This document shows positions 6,241-14,153 of a stretch of 47,562 nucleotides of DNA, in pieces (within the stretch, counting starts at the first letter, position 1; the number at the start of each line of letters is the position of its first letter). Made by a program: the position numbers and the translations under genes. The stretch comes from a virus: the IMG/VR virus record IMGVR_UViG_3300042320_001198, positions 1 to 47,562 of that record. The stretch is one strand, 5' to 3'. The notes under the pieces were generated by a model that ran no database searches, was not told the DNA's origin, and saw only the letters and a list, made by a program, of their open reading frames with translations.

Positions 6241-6969
6241 ATGCTATTCCGGCATATTCGTGAGAATCAGGAGCAGTCGGCCCGAGCGTTCGGGGCCATG
6301 TTGCGGCGCTGGCGTGAGCGCAACGGCTGGACTCAATACACGGCGGCACGGTGGGCTGACGAATCCGGCCACCCAGGCATCTCCCACAGCGGCCTCAGCG
6401 AGCTGGAGAACGGTTTGACGAGGCACCCGAGGCTGGCGGTTTTCCTGGCGTTGGCTGAGCAGAACATGCGCGTCGCTGCCGGCGACTACTCGGGAGTCAG
6501 AACCCGAGCGCTGCGCGATCAGCTCCACGACAGCCAGGCGATCACTCACCCAGACGGGACACCCTGGGGCCCCACCGAGTTCTGGGAATGCCACGCCGGC
6601 CTCAGGCAGGCGCCTGAGTGGCTGGCCTCAGCCCCGGTCAACCCGGCACCACTGCTCAGCGCGGATCAGGCTGCAGAGCTGTGCAGCAGCTGGGCTGATC
6701 GCGCTCGGGTTCTGGTGCGCGAAGCCGGCGGTGGCCCCGCCGATCTGATGAAAATTGCTGGGGCCGCTCCAGTTCGGCATCGGCAGCAGTGGGGACTAGT
6801 GGCGCTGGGGCTCGCCAGTTACTCACCCAATGAGCTGCGCGAGCTGTGGAACCCCAACGCCAGCGAGTGGCAGCCTAGCCAGTGGCTGGAGGCCTGGGGC
6901 AGATCGCTGGCTGAGCCAGGCCCCAATGCGGGGGGGGGGCAGGTCGGAACCCTGAGCATGCGGCTCTGA
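6241..6969 (+). CDS. XRE-family HTH regulator (candidate repressor)
   Basis: A 242-aa protein with an N-terminal helix-turn-helix at residues ~17-75 (FGAMLRRWRERNGWTQYTAARWADE...ISHSGLSELENG), the Cro/C1 layout. The rest is a Trp-rich domain (WGPTEFWECHAGLRQAPEWL...YSPNELRELWNPNASEWQPSQWLEAWGRSL) of unknown fold. I chose the ATG at 6241; an upstream GTG at 6115 would add 42 unlikely residues. Its position after the integrase and before the plus-strand early genes fits a lysogeny or early-gene regulator. A run of ten G (6930-6939) near the 3' end could change the last residues by slippage. Confidence 0.75.
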   Translation: MLFRHIRENQEQSARAFGAMLRRWRERNGWTQYTAARWADESGHPGISHSGLSELENGLTRHPRLAVFLALAEQNMRVAAGDYSGVRTRALRDQLHDSQAITHPDGTPWGPTEFWECHAGLRQAPEWLASAPVNPAPLLSADQAAELCSSWADRARVLVREAGGGPADLMKIAGAAPVRHRQQWGLVALGLASYSPNELRELWNPNASEWQPSQWLEAWGRSLAEPGPNAGGGQVGTLSMRL

Positions 6970-6983
6970 GCTAGACCGTGAAA

Positions 6984-7028
6984 CGCGAGTCGGAATTCAT
7001 GGGCGGATCTGCTACGGTGGATCCGCCC
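6984..7028 (+). promoter_or_regulatory. Promoter/operator-like site before 7043 gene
   Basis: GCGAGTCGGA, then an inverted repeat GGGCGGATC (7001-7009) / GATCCGCCC (7020-7028) around TGCTACGGTG. The segment GGATCTGCTAC also occurs at 47445-47455 next to a second GCGAGTCGGA and a second inverted repeat. The gene at 7043 begins 15 bases downstream. Confidence 0.5.
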
Positions 7029-7042
7029 CGCAACCACTGCTG

Positions 7043-7822
7043 ATGGCATGTGAACGGCTAGTCCATCCGCCACCGCCCCTGAGCTCCGAACTGGCAGTCC
7101 GAGCATTTGAGGCCGAGATCGAATTTAACGAGGCGCTTTCTCGTTTTCAGGGCGACAACCTGCCGCTATTGGCAGGGACAGACGCGGCCTTGTTTTTGCA
7201 TGCCGCCAATCGCGCCGGGTTTTCCTGGATGATTCGCGCTGCCCACGGCGATTCCGTAGAGCTGGCGTTGCTGCATGACGGCGGCGCGGAGAGTGCGATC
7301 ACCACCACGGCAGCAGCCCTGTTGCCCACGCTGCTGGGGCTGCTGGGTGTGCTCCCTGCCGTCCACCAGGCGGCTCCTCAGCCTGTCGAGCCTGAGGCCG
7401 TTGCTGTTGCCGCCATCACCCCAGCCTCTGCCGGGTTCCAGGCCCTCGATGTGGGACGCGCAACGGCCGTCGCCGTCGTTGAGTCCCTGGTAAGCGTTGC
7501 CGCCAAATCCCAGGCAGACGTTGCCGCTCAATCCCTTGCCGTCGCCACCGACGGCGCCGTAGCAGCTGCTGACCCGGCATCCGAACCGGCGACGCCCCTG
7601 ACCGCCCCCGACGCCCCGCTCTCTGAGGAGCAAAAAACCGCAGCTGTCGCCATGGTCGGGGCCATGTCTGTGGCGCAGCGCAAGGCGTTCACCATCGCGT
7701 TTCGCAATGCCTTCAGCGTGCCTCGCGAGCAGGTTTCGCTGGTGCCGCTGATCACTCAGATTCAGCACCTGGAGTTCATTGACCGCGTCACAACCGAAGC
7801 CGCCGGCGGGGTGGCGGCATGA
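7043..7822 (+). CDS. Cyanobacterial prophage-type protein, 259 aa
   Basis: Two parts joined by an Ala/Val/Pro-rich linker. Residues 1-110 have a compact alpha/beta look (ELAVRAFEAEIEFNEALSRF...GFSWMIRAAHGDSVELALLHDGG). Residues ~190-255 carry LSEEQKTAAVAMVGAMSVAQRKAFTIAFRNAF...ITQIQHLEFIDRVTTEAAGG, a helical domain I associate with picocyanobacterial genomes and prophages. No enzymatic motif is seen. It is the first gene of the plus-strand block and is preceded by an inverted-repeat promoter-like site. Its stop overlaps the next start (ATGA). Confidence 0.7.
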   Translation: MACERLVHPPPPLSSELAVRAFEAEIEFNEALSRFQGDNLPLLAGTDAALFLHAANRAGFSWMIRAAHGDSVELALLHDGGAESAITTTAAALLPTLLGLLGVLPAVHQAAPQPVEPEAVAVAAITPASAGFQALDVGRATAVAVVESLVSVAAKSQADVAAQSLAVATDGAVAAADPASEPATPLTAPDAPLSEEQKTAAVAMVGAMSVAQRKAFTIAFRNAFSVPREQVSLVPLITQIQHLEFIDRVTTEAAGGVAA

Positions 7823-7986
7823 CGGCTGCAGCACCGTTCCGCTCGTACGCCGTCGACTGCAATGGCCAGGCGTTTCGGATCGTCGCCGGCCGGCGGGAGT
7901 GGCAGACCCAGCCCCCAGCAGAGCGGTTGCTGGAGATGCAGCTAGATGCCGCAGCCCTGGCCAACGCCCGCCGTCGCCATGGCTGA
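7819..7986 (+). CDS. Small hypothetical protein, 55 aa
   Basis: Begins at an ATGA overlap with the upstream stop and reads MTAAAPFRSYAVDCNGQAFR, followed by VAGRREWQTQPPAERLLEMQ and a basic end ANARRRHG. Its stop lies inside the next gene's start (ATGGCTGA). The double overlap is the main coding support. Function unknown. Confidence 0.6.
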   Translation: MTAAAPFRSYAVDCNGQAFRIVAGRREWQTQPPAERLLEMQLDAAALANARRRHG

Positions 7987-8197
7987 TTCACCTCAGCCTA
8001 TCGAGCCCGAGGCTAAGCCCCGGTACTACTCCGCCCAACTGCCGGGCCAAAGACTGCAGGTTTATGTCAGCAACGACACGATGCGAGCTCTTGGCCAGAA
8101 AGCCAAGCGGCTAGGCCTCAGCCGCTCTGGCGCCGCCCACCACCTGCTGAGGTTGGCTCTTGAGCTACCGCCCAAGCGGCTACCCCCGCAGTCCTGA
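7979..8197 (+). CDS. Ribbon-helix-helix-like small protein
   Basis: 72 aa. A strand-like segment RLQVYVSNDTMRALGQKAKRLGLSRSGAAHHLLRLALEL gives the strand-helix-helix pattern of Arc/CopG/MetJ-type DNA-binding proteins, including a turn LGLSRSGAA between the helices. The start overlaps the preceding stop. It may control the plus-strand early block or act as a partition/antitoxin-like factor; no toxin partner is seen. Confidence 0.6.
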   Translation: MADSPQPIEPEAKPRYYSAQLPGQRLQVYVSNDTMRALGQKAKRLGLSRSGAAHHLLRLALELPPKRLPPQS

Positions 8198-8229
8198 TTG
8201 GTTCATCTCAATCAATTCGCCTCACCACC

Positions 8230-8901
8230 ATGCCTATCGAAATCAACGAATCAGCTAACTACGTTAGCTATCCCATTATTAAGCATCAAGCTATCGGCGA
8301 ATACTGCCGCCTAGCAGTGATCCGCTGGGAGCAACGCGATCAGTTAAAGAAGGATCCAGCCACCGATCAAATGGCCAAGATCCCCAGCGGCAAGGTGGAT
8401 CGCAACGGCAATCCAAAATTCAAGCAAGAACTTGTCATCCACGCCGTTGCCGTCCAGGGCACCATGACGGCCGCCATTGGCGATGCATCGGGCATACCTG
8501 CCAAGGGCGATCGTGTCAGGGTGATCCTCAAAGGAAAGGCATTTGGGGATTGGATCGAGCAGCGCAAAGTGCATAGGGGTGGCAAGTTTCAGGTTGGCGA
8601 TTTTCTCGACCTGGAAACAACCCTTGCCCAGCAGTACGACCAGTATGGCGTAACCAAAGGCGCGGAGATCAAAAATCAGGCCGTTGCGGCGGCCGTGCCT
8701 AGGGGCGTCACCCTGGGCTTCTACGGCACGCTGACGCTATCCGCCGGCACCGATCCTGCGGTCATTGCAGCCGCAGAAACCGCGTATCACGCCGATGAAG
8801 AGGCCAAACAGCAGCGCAGCGCTGTGCAGCTGCCTCCTATGGATGGCGGCTTCAACGACGAATTCGGCATTCAGAGCCCTGCCGAGGTGCAAGAATGGTA
8901 G
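8230..8901 (+). CDS. Hypothetical 223-aa protein, possibly OB-fold
   Basis: The N-terminal two thirds alternate beta-type segments (EYCRLAVIRWEQ, ELVIHAVAVQGTMTAAIG, GDRVRVILKGKAFGDWIEQRK, GGKFQVGDFLDLETT). The C-terminal tail is acidic and ends FNDEFGIQSPAEVQEW. A basic beta-rich core with an acidic tail is the general plan of phage single-stranded-DNA-binding proteins, but I see no signature motif, so that role is only suggested. The stop overlaps the sigma-factor start by seven bases. Confidence 0.65.
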   Translation: MPIEINESANYVSYPIIKHQAIGEYCRLAVIRWEQRDQLKKDPATDQMAKIPSGKVDRNGNPKFKQELVIHAVAVQGTMTAAIGDASGIPAKGDRVRVILKGKAFGDWIEQRKVHRGGKFQVGDFLDLETTLAQQYDQYGVTKGAEIKNQAVAAAVPRGVTLGFYGTLTLSAGTDPAVIAAAETAYHADEEAKQQRSAVQLPPMDGGFNDEFGIQSPAEVQEW

Positions 8902-9755
8902 CCGCAGACTGCGCCACGTTCTGGCGCGACCAGGCGGGTCGAGTGCCGCTGCTCACCACCGATGAGGAACTGCACCTGGGCCGCCTAGTGCGGAAATGGC
9001 AGGACTGGCCTGGCGGCCCAGAGGCTGCCCCGCCCAATGTGCAGCGCAGCGGGCGCAAAGCCCGAGATCGAATGGTGTCCGCCAACCTACGGCTAGTTAT
9101 TTCGTATGTTGGCAAAAAAATCTACCACCTGGGGGAACACGTTACTCAAGCTGATTTCCCAGACATACTGCAGCAATGCGCTATTGGCTTGACCACTGGC
9201 GCCAACAAATATGATCCCGAGCGTGGATACAAGTTTTCGACCTACGCTTATTGGTGGGTGCGCCAGGCGGCTGCCCGCTGGCGCGATGACAACTCGCGAG
9301 CAATCAGGCTGCCGCAGAACAAGGCAATCCTGTCGGCCAGGGCTATGGCCATGCGTGAATTGCTCGCCAAGCAGCTAGGCCGCAGTCCATCGGCTGCGGA
9401 ACTGGCTGCGGCACTGGAGATCGACGTAAAGGTGATTGAGGTGCTGCTGGCTGTTGGGCCATGCCCTATCAGCCTGGACGCGCAATGCCGCAACGCCGAC
9501 TCTGAGATCACGCTGGTAGAGATGATCACCGCACCCACGCTCGAGCCGCGCGATCCGCTGATCGATGAACTGCCCAACTTGCTAGCGCGGCTAAACGAGC
9601 GCTCGCGCAGCTTGCTGGTTCTTTACTACGGCCTAGGCGAAGGCAAGGCGATGAGTTTCGCTCAAATTGGCAAAAAAATGAATCTGTCTCGAAGCAGGGT
9701 AAGTCAACTGATTGCAGTTGCAAATCAGGAGCTGCGGCGGGAGGTGGAGGCGTGA
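8895..9755 (+). CDS. Sigma-70 family RNA polymerase sigma factor
   Basis: A 286-aa sigma factor. Region 1.2 (GRVPLLTTDEELHLGRLVRKW, residues 15-35) is of cyanobacterial RpoD type. Region 2 covers NLRLVISYVGKKI (64-76) and the promoter-melting KFSTYAYWWVRQAAARWRDDNSRAIRLPQN (113-142). Region 3 is ~146-210. Region 4 covers LNERSRSLLVLYYGLGEGKAMSFAQIGKKMNLSRSRVSQLI (233-273). The usual TRERVRQIE of region 4.2 is SRSRVSQLI here, so -35 contacts probably differ. It should redirect host RNA polymerase to phage promoters. It overlaps the upstream gene by seven bases and was probably captured from a host group 2 sigma gene. Confidence 0.9.
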   Translation: MVAADCATFWRDQAGRVPLLTTDEELHLGRLVRKWQDWPGGPEAAPPNVQRSGRKARDRMVSANLRLVISYVGKKIYHLGEHVTQADFPDILQQCAIGLTTGANKYDPERGYKFSTYAYWWVRQAAARWRDDNSRAIRLPQNKAILSARAMAMRELLAKQLGRSPSAAELAAALEIDVKVIEVLLAVGPCPISLDAQCRNADSEITLVEMITAPTLEPRDPLIDELPNLLARLNERSRSLLVLYYGLGEGKAMSFAQIGKKMNLSRSRVSQLIAVANQELRREVEA

Positions 9756-9807
9756 ACATGGACCCTCGCTGCCCGAGCCCTTTAACGCAACACAATGGAG
9801 CCGCGCA

Positions 9808-10158
9808 ATGACCATGCGTGTCGACGACCGGCCTCTCCCTGGGCCTGTGCAGATTGCCGAATGCGGGGGGCCCTGCGATGCACAGGGCCCCGAGGCCTGC
9901 GATGCACAGGGCCCCGAGGCCTGCGACTGCGGGTTTAGGGACGCGGCATTGCTCGACCGCCTGCGCAGCGAACGCGACACGGCGGTGCAGGCCGGCCTGT
10001 TGCTGGCGGAGCGCCTACAGCGGGCCGAGGCCGGTCTAGCGGCCAGCAGGGCAGCCATTGCCGCGCTCCGAGCTGAGCGTTCAGGCCAACAGGAGGCAGT
10101 GGTCAGGGTGTTAGTCACCCTGGGAATCTGCGCCGCAATCTCAATTCTCTGGCACTAA
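9808..10158 (+). CDS. Coiled-coil protein with C-terminal membrane anchor
   Basis: 116 aa. The N-terminus is followed by a duplicated Cys-rich segment, (C)DAQGPEA twice, then a helix with coiled-coil character (RLRSERDTAVQAGLLLAERLQRAEAGLAASRAAIAALRAE) and a terminal membrane segment (VVRVLVTLGICAAISILWH). Tail anchoring plus coiled coil could suit a lysis accessory or spanin-like role, but I recognise no family. The ATG at 9808 is preferred; a second ATG follows two codons later. ThyX starts two bases after the stop. Confidence 0.55.
   Translation: MTMRVDDRPLPGPVQIAECGGPCDAQGPEACDAQGPEACDCGFRDAALLDRLRSERDTAVQAGLLLAERLQRAEAGLAASRAAIAALRAERSGQQEAVVRVLVTLGICAAISILWH
9874..9921 (+). repeat. 24-bp tandem duplication
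   Basis: Two identical 24-bp units (9874-9897, 9898-9921) and a partial third unit TGCGACTGC encode CDAQGPEA twice inside the coiled-coil gene. Perfect identity indicates a recent in-frame duplication. Confidence 0.9.
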
Positions 10159-10160
10159 TC

Positions 10161-10889
10161 ATGGACCTACTTTTTCGCGTTGATTTAATCGCCGCCACCC
10201 CCAACCCCCAGCAGGTCTGTTGGGCGGCGATGCACCAAGACTACAGCGAGGGCTACGTGGTGGACGACCGCGCCAACTGGCCCGAGGAAAGCCGCGCAGG
10301 CGAGATCTGCGTGAAGCGGTTATTGGCGGGCGAGCGCGGCCACTACGGCCCCCTGGAGCACGGCCAGATCGTGCTCAACGTGGGCTGGTTTCCCCATTCC
10401 GTTATGCAGCAGGCCCGCACTCATCGGGTCGGGGTTTCGTTCGATGTGCAGAGCCTACGCTATACGGGGGAGCGCATCTGCAAGGCTGCCACAGGCGAGG
10501 TGGACCTTGAAGATGTGTTTTACATTAGGTCGTCGGGGACTTACAGAGACCCAAACTCCGGCAAGGCTTATGAATACTCAGAAAAGATGCGTTACTTTGA
10601 TGTTAAGCGCTGTCACGAAGCCGCCATTCACTACCGCTACCGTGTCGGACTTGGCGAACCGCTTGAGCAGGCCAGGGGGTTAATTCCATTCGACGTGCGC
10701 CAGCACTTCGTAGTGAGCTTCAGCCTGCGGGCTTTCCTGCACTTCCTAGACCTGCGGGCGAAGCTCGACGCCCAAGACGAAATTCGCCAGCTCTGCGATT
10801 TGATGTGGCCTCACCTGCAGAGTTGGGCGCCAGAAATCGCCGCCTGGTATCACCAGCACCGCTGGGCTAAGGCGAAGCTGGCGCCATGA
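10161..10889 (+). CDS. thyX: Flavin-dependent thymidylate synthase ThyX
   Basis: Converts dUMP to dTMP using methylene-tetrahydrofolate, FAD and NADPH. The signature region is QARTHRVGVSFDVQSLRYTGE (residues 84-104). Between THR and SLRY it has eight residues where the common RHR-x7-S motif has seven, and Thr replaces its His-preceding Arg; I associate this longer form with cyanobacterial and cyanophage ThyX. The conserved C-terminal ARGLIPFDVRQHFVVSFSLRAFLHFLDLRAKLDAQDEIRQL is intact. Length (242 aa) is normal. The stop overlaps the next start (ATGA). Together with Tmk it supplies dTTP precursors. Confidence 0.93.
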   Translation: MDLLFRVDLIAATPNPQQVCWAAMHQDYSEGYVVDDRANWPEESRAGEICVKRLLAGERGHYGPLEHGQIVLNVGWFPHSVMQQARTHRVGVSFDVQSLRYTGERICKAATGEVDLEDVFYIRSSGTYRDPNSGKAYEYSEKMRYFDVKRCHEAAIHYRYRVGLGEPLEQARGLIPFDVRQHFVVSFSLRAFLHFLDLRAKLDAQDEIRQLCDLMWPHLQSWAPEIAAWYHQHRWAKAKLAP

Positions 10890-11539
10890 GGGAGCTTCGA
10901 ATTCGTTACCTGGCGCCCATGGTCCGCGCCGTGCGGGACGGCAACAAAACGCAAACCCGGAGGCTTGTGAAGGACCAATCAGATATGGAGTTTGGTGCAA
11001 ACGATTCAACTTATGGACCGTACTGGCGGTCCTACGCCACCGAAGCCCATGGCGAAGACGCAAAAGTTTGCTGCCCCTACGGCAACCCTGGCGACTGCCA
11101 ATGGGTGCAGGAGGCATGGCGTGTCAGCAGCGCACACGACGACTTGCCGCCGTCCCAGCTCCCCAAGAGTTTGACCGTTGAGTATCTGGCCGACGGCCCA
11201 GGAATGCTCGACGGCAAAACGCGCCACTCCATTCACATGCCCCGATGGGCTTCCCGCATCACGCTGGAGGTCACTGGCGTCAGGGTGCAGCGGCTGCAGG
11301 ACATCAGCGAGGCCGACGCGCGAGCAGAAGGCATTGCAGAGCTGCCGCGTCAGGCTGGCCAGCCAGGCGCCTGGTGGTCCGCTGATCCCACGCAACCGGC
11401 GCTGCACGGCCGCACTCCTGTCGATGCGTTTCGGCTGCTATGGGAATCCATCTATGGCCAAGGTTCGTGGTCCGACAACCCTGTAGTTTGGGCTGTCTTG
11501 TTTAAACTAATCCACTCGCAATCTCAACATGTCAACTGA
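10886..11539 (+). CDS. ASCH-domain-like phage protein
   Basis: 217 aa. The pattern LAPMVRAVRDGNKTQTRRLVK at the N-terminus, CCPYGNPGDCQWVQEAWRV in the middle, then HMPRWASRITLEVTGVRVQRLQDISEADARAEGI, is typical of widespread phage and prophage proteins annotated as ASCH-like or morphogenesis-associated. ASCH folds resemble PUA RNA-binding domains, so RNA or modified-base binding is possible. It overlaps ThyX by four bases and sits in the nucleotide-metabolism block. Confidence 0.75.
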   Translation: MRELRIRYLAPMVRAVRDGNKTQTRRLVKDQSDMEFGANDSTYGPYWRSYATEAHGEDAKVCCPYGNPGDCQWVQEAWRVSSAHDDLPPSQLPKSLTVEYLADGPGMLDGKTRHSIHMPRWASRITLEVTGVRVQRLQDISEADARAEGIAELPRQAGQPGAWWSADPTQPALHGRTPVDAFRLLWESIYGQGSWSDNPVVWAVLFKLIHSQSQHVN

Positions 11540-12050
11540 ATGCTCCCGGCTCGCCTGGTTCACACAGTTAGAACGCGACCTAAACTCTCCAGTCGTGGTG
11601 CCGGATGGTGCGGCAATCGACTGGGATCGGTGCCGAGATCTATTTCTGGTTTTGCTTCTCCAGCGTCTGGAGCAGCGTTCCAACAGCCCGCACCCTGCCA
11701 TCGTGCGCGGGCTGTTGGAGCGGCGCCTCGCGGGGGAGGATGTGTCAACTGAGCTATCCGCCGCCGCCTGGGCCGCCACCTGGGCCGCCGCGGGCTGGGG
11801 CGTCGCCTGGGCCGACACCGCCGCTGCCACCGCCGCCACCGCCACCGCCACCGCCACCGCCGCCACCGCCGCCGCCGACGCCGCCTGGGCCACCGCCGCC
11901 GCCGCCGCCGACGAACGCGCCGTTGCCGCCGAACGCGCCGACCAGTTGGCCGACCTGCAAGCAGCCGCCCGCGCCGCCACGGGGAGCCGATGCGGGGCCA
12001 TGGTGGAGGATTCCACGGGGGGCGGGAATGCCGCTATCCTAAACGAATGA
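11529..12050 (+). CDS. Ala/Thr/Trp-rich low-complexity protein
   Basis: 173 aa. A normal N-terminal part (SRLAWFTQLERDLNSPVVVPDGAAIDWDRCRDLFLVLLLQRLEQR...AIVRGLLERRLAGEDVSTE) is followed by ~70 residues of AAWAATWAAA, ATATATAATAAADAA and similar repeats, then an ERAVAAERADQLADLQAA helix. Proteins with such AAWAA runs ending in an ER-rich helix occur in many phages and bacteria; function is unknown. The start overlaps the previous gene by 11 bases and the 3' end overlaps the convergent tailspike gene by 12 bases. Confidence 0.6.
   Translation: MSTECSRLAWFTQLERDLNSPVVVPDGAAIDWDRCRDLFLVLLLQRLEQRSNSPHPAIVRGLLERRLAGEDVSTELSAAAWAATWAAAGWGVAWADTAAATAATATATATAATAAADAAWATAAAAADERAVAAERADQLADLQAAARAATGSRCGAMVEDSTGGGNAAILNE
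11756..11935 (+). repeat. GCC/ACC triplet-rich low-complexity tract
   Basis: About 180 bases built almost entirely of GCC, ACC and GCCGCC triplets with no clear long period. It encodes the Ala/Thr run in the plus frame and would read Pro- or Gly-rich in other frames. Slippage-prone. Confidence 0.8.
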
Positions 12051-14147
12051 AATAACTGGGAAGGTGCTAAAGCTTCTTGCCAAGCCACCTACTGTTGCTG
12101 TTGCAGTAACGCAGGGGTGGGTAACAGAGATGGCAATCTCAACCTTCAGGCCGCCGTTGGCTGAGCTACTGGTGGTAATGGTTTGCCCGCCTGTGTTCTG
12201 CATAACGATTGGCGCTTGGTCGGCATATCTGCCAACTACCACTTTGGTTGCAAGATTGAAACCAGCCACAGTAATTTCAGCAATGCAGGAACCATCGCTG
12301 CTATTAGAAACAAACTCAAATATAACACTTGTGACCGCCCCGCTTTTGTAACCAAAGGCAACCGTATAGGGGTTTACAACTGGAAAGACATATGCGTTAA
12401 TCGGCCAAGGACCACTAGAGGGTGAAATGTAGGCAGGCTGCTCAAAAAAGTCGTTGACTATTGATGCCGTGTCAAAATTAATGCCAAACAATTTGGGCGC
12501 TGTATTCAGGTCAGTACTAAATCTATTGCCAGTAGACTTGCGAACACCTTGCAAAAGACTGTGCAACTGGAATGTTGCCGATCCATGCTCCGTAGCAGCA
12601 ATAAAGACACGGTTGTTAGTAAACTCACACTTAGGTGCCGTTATGTATAACCTGTAAGTTCCAGCGGACGATGTAGGCGCACGAAGCTGAATATCACATC
12701 TGTCAACGATTAGCGTTGGGTTTGCTTGGGCGTGTAGGATAGCATAGGCGGTAGGCTGCCTGGAGATGATGTGGCATCCATGTAACTCAGTTTGATTGTC
12801 ATCATTTAAGGTGTAACCTGGGTACAAAGCTACATCGTCAAAGCTGCATGAGTAGAAGCGGGTAAGGCGCGTTGCGGTTACAACTTGTGGGGCGCTGTTA
12901 TTGGTGTTCTGAAACAGGCAGCCAAAAAACTGAACTGGATGCTGAACGGTGTCCCTGCTAGTTCCGACAAACTCAAACCCGTTGTTATCCTTAAAGCGAC
13001 AGCCGATGAATGAGATGTCTCCGGTCGAATCGTTACCAGCAGCGTTCAGCGGAACCGTTGGGTTGTCATGTGCAAAGTTGGGTTCAATGTCAACTCCCGC
13101 CATAGGGCTATGGCCACCGTAGGTCCCAGTGGTTCCCGTAAAACTAAAATCGCAGTTAGTGAAAGTAGCATGGCGAAGTTGAATGAGTGACATTCCCTGC
13201 CGACCGTTGTTGTTGAAGCGGCAGTTGCTGGCATAGACCTGGCGTGAAGCCTTGAACGCGGTGATCGGACCACTCATATCAACACGCAAACCATCCGTAC
13301 AGCAATGGTGGATAAACAAATCGCGCAGTGAAACCTGTGTGCAGCCATTCAAAACGACGCCATATGAAGCACCTTCGGCAGTTGCCTGTTTGACAATCGT
13401 GTTCGCGCCGCCATCGACTTCGAGACCTTCTACCGTGAGGTTTGTGCAATCGGTAAAAACAAAGCCGATGCTGTTTGAATAGGAGAAGGTGAAACCGGAC
13501 GAGCTGTAATCTGCTGTGCGCGTCCATCCACCTTTCATCACCAGCTTTGCGCCATAGCCACTAATGCAGACGTTGTTCAGGTTTTGCAGCGCAAAATCGA
13601 CGATGCCGTTCGCGCTTGGGCCGCCGTCGATCTTGTACTGGTCGATGAAGTAACTGCCTTTGGGAAAGAACAGCGTCCCACCGCCTGCTGTCTGAAGTCG
13701 GGCTACGGCTTTCTTGATGGCATTGTAATCGTCTGTGACGCCGTCCCCAACCGCTCCTAAATCCTTAACGGACACCACATCCTTGAGTTTGGAATCAACG
13801 GTTCTTGCCGTTGCACCAGTACCGCTTTGGGTAAACGACAGCTTGCTGGCTGCAATGCCAGCGGAAGCGTGCACATCATCGTCGACGATGATGCCGCCGC
13901 CCGACGGGATCAGGCCGAGGTTGGCGGTGTCCAGTTTGCCAATCGTGATCCAAGCATTGTTCGAGCTGTTGCGCTGCTTTAGCAGTGCTGGGCTGCTGCT
14001 GGTGTCCACCCAATACTGGTAGGCGAACGTCGTACTGGGGGCCGATGCGCCGCTGTTGCTGCTGACGATCGCCGCCAAGGCGTTGTTCAGGTCGGCTAGG
14101 ACTGCCAAGCCCGAGGCGTCTGAAATTGTGTAATCGTGTTGGGCCAT
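12039..14147 (-). CDS. Tailspike with pectate-lyase-like beta-helix
   Basis: 702 aa, the last gene of the tail operon. An N-terminal ~110 residues (YQYWVDTSSSPALLKQRNSSNNAWITIGKLD) likely attach to the tail tip. From ~125 the hallmark VSVKDLGAVGDGVTDDYNAIKKAVARLQTAGGGTLFFPKGSYFI opens a right-handed beta-helix (Pectate_lyase_3 type), followed by many short strand turns and a C-terminal beta domain. Such proteins bind and often cut surface polysaccharide and set host range. Its base composition is lower in GC than J and the tape measure, as usual for exchanged receptor-binding genes. Confidence 0.85.
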   Translation of the reverse strand: MAQHDYTISDASGLAVLADLNNALAAIVSSNSGASAPSTTFAYQYWVDTSSSPALLKQRNSSNNAWITIGKLDTANLGLIPSGGGIIVDDDVHASAGIAASKLSFTQSGTGATARTVDSKLKDVVSVKDLGAVGDGVTDDYNAIKKAVARLQTAGGGTLFFPKGSYFIDQYKIDGGPSANGIVDFALQNLNNVCISGYGAKLVMKGGWTRTADYSSSGFTFSYSNSIGFVFTDCTNLTVEGLEVDGGANTIVKQATAEGASYGVVLNGCTQVSLRDLFIHHCCTDGLRVDMSGPITAFKASRQVYASNCRFNNNGRQGMSLIQLRHATFTNCDFSFTGTTGTYGGHSPMAGVDIEPNFAHDNPTVPLNAAGNDSTGDISFIGCRFKDNNGFEFVGTSRDTVQHPVQFFGCLFQNTNNSAPQVVTATRLTRFYSCSFDDVALYPGYTLNDDNQTELHGCHIISRQPTAYAILHAQANPTLIVDRCDIQLRAPTSSAGTYRLYITAPKCEFTNNRVFIAATEHGSATFQLHSLLQGVRKSTGNRFSTDLNTAPKLFGINFDTASIVNDFFEQPAYISPSSGPWPINAYVFPVVNPYTVAFGYKSGAVTSVIFEFVSNSSDGSCIAEITVAGFNLATKVVVGRYADQAPIVMQNTGGQTITTSSSANGGLKVEIAISVTHPCVTATATVGGLARSFSTFPVISFV

Positions 14148-14153
14148 GGTTGC

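Noticed and set aside
11605-12042. Proline-rich open frame overlapping the Ala/Thr-rich gene
   Set aside because: Alternative frame through GCC/ACC triplets; poly-Pro is the expected shadow, and the overlap with ASCH-gene end supports the other frame.
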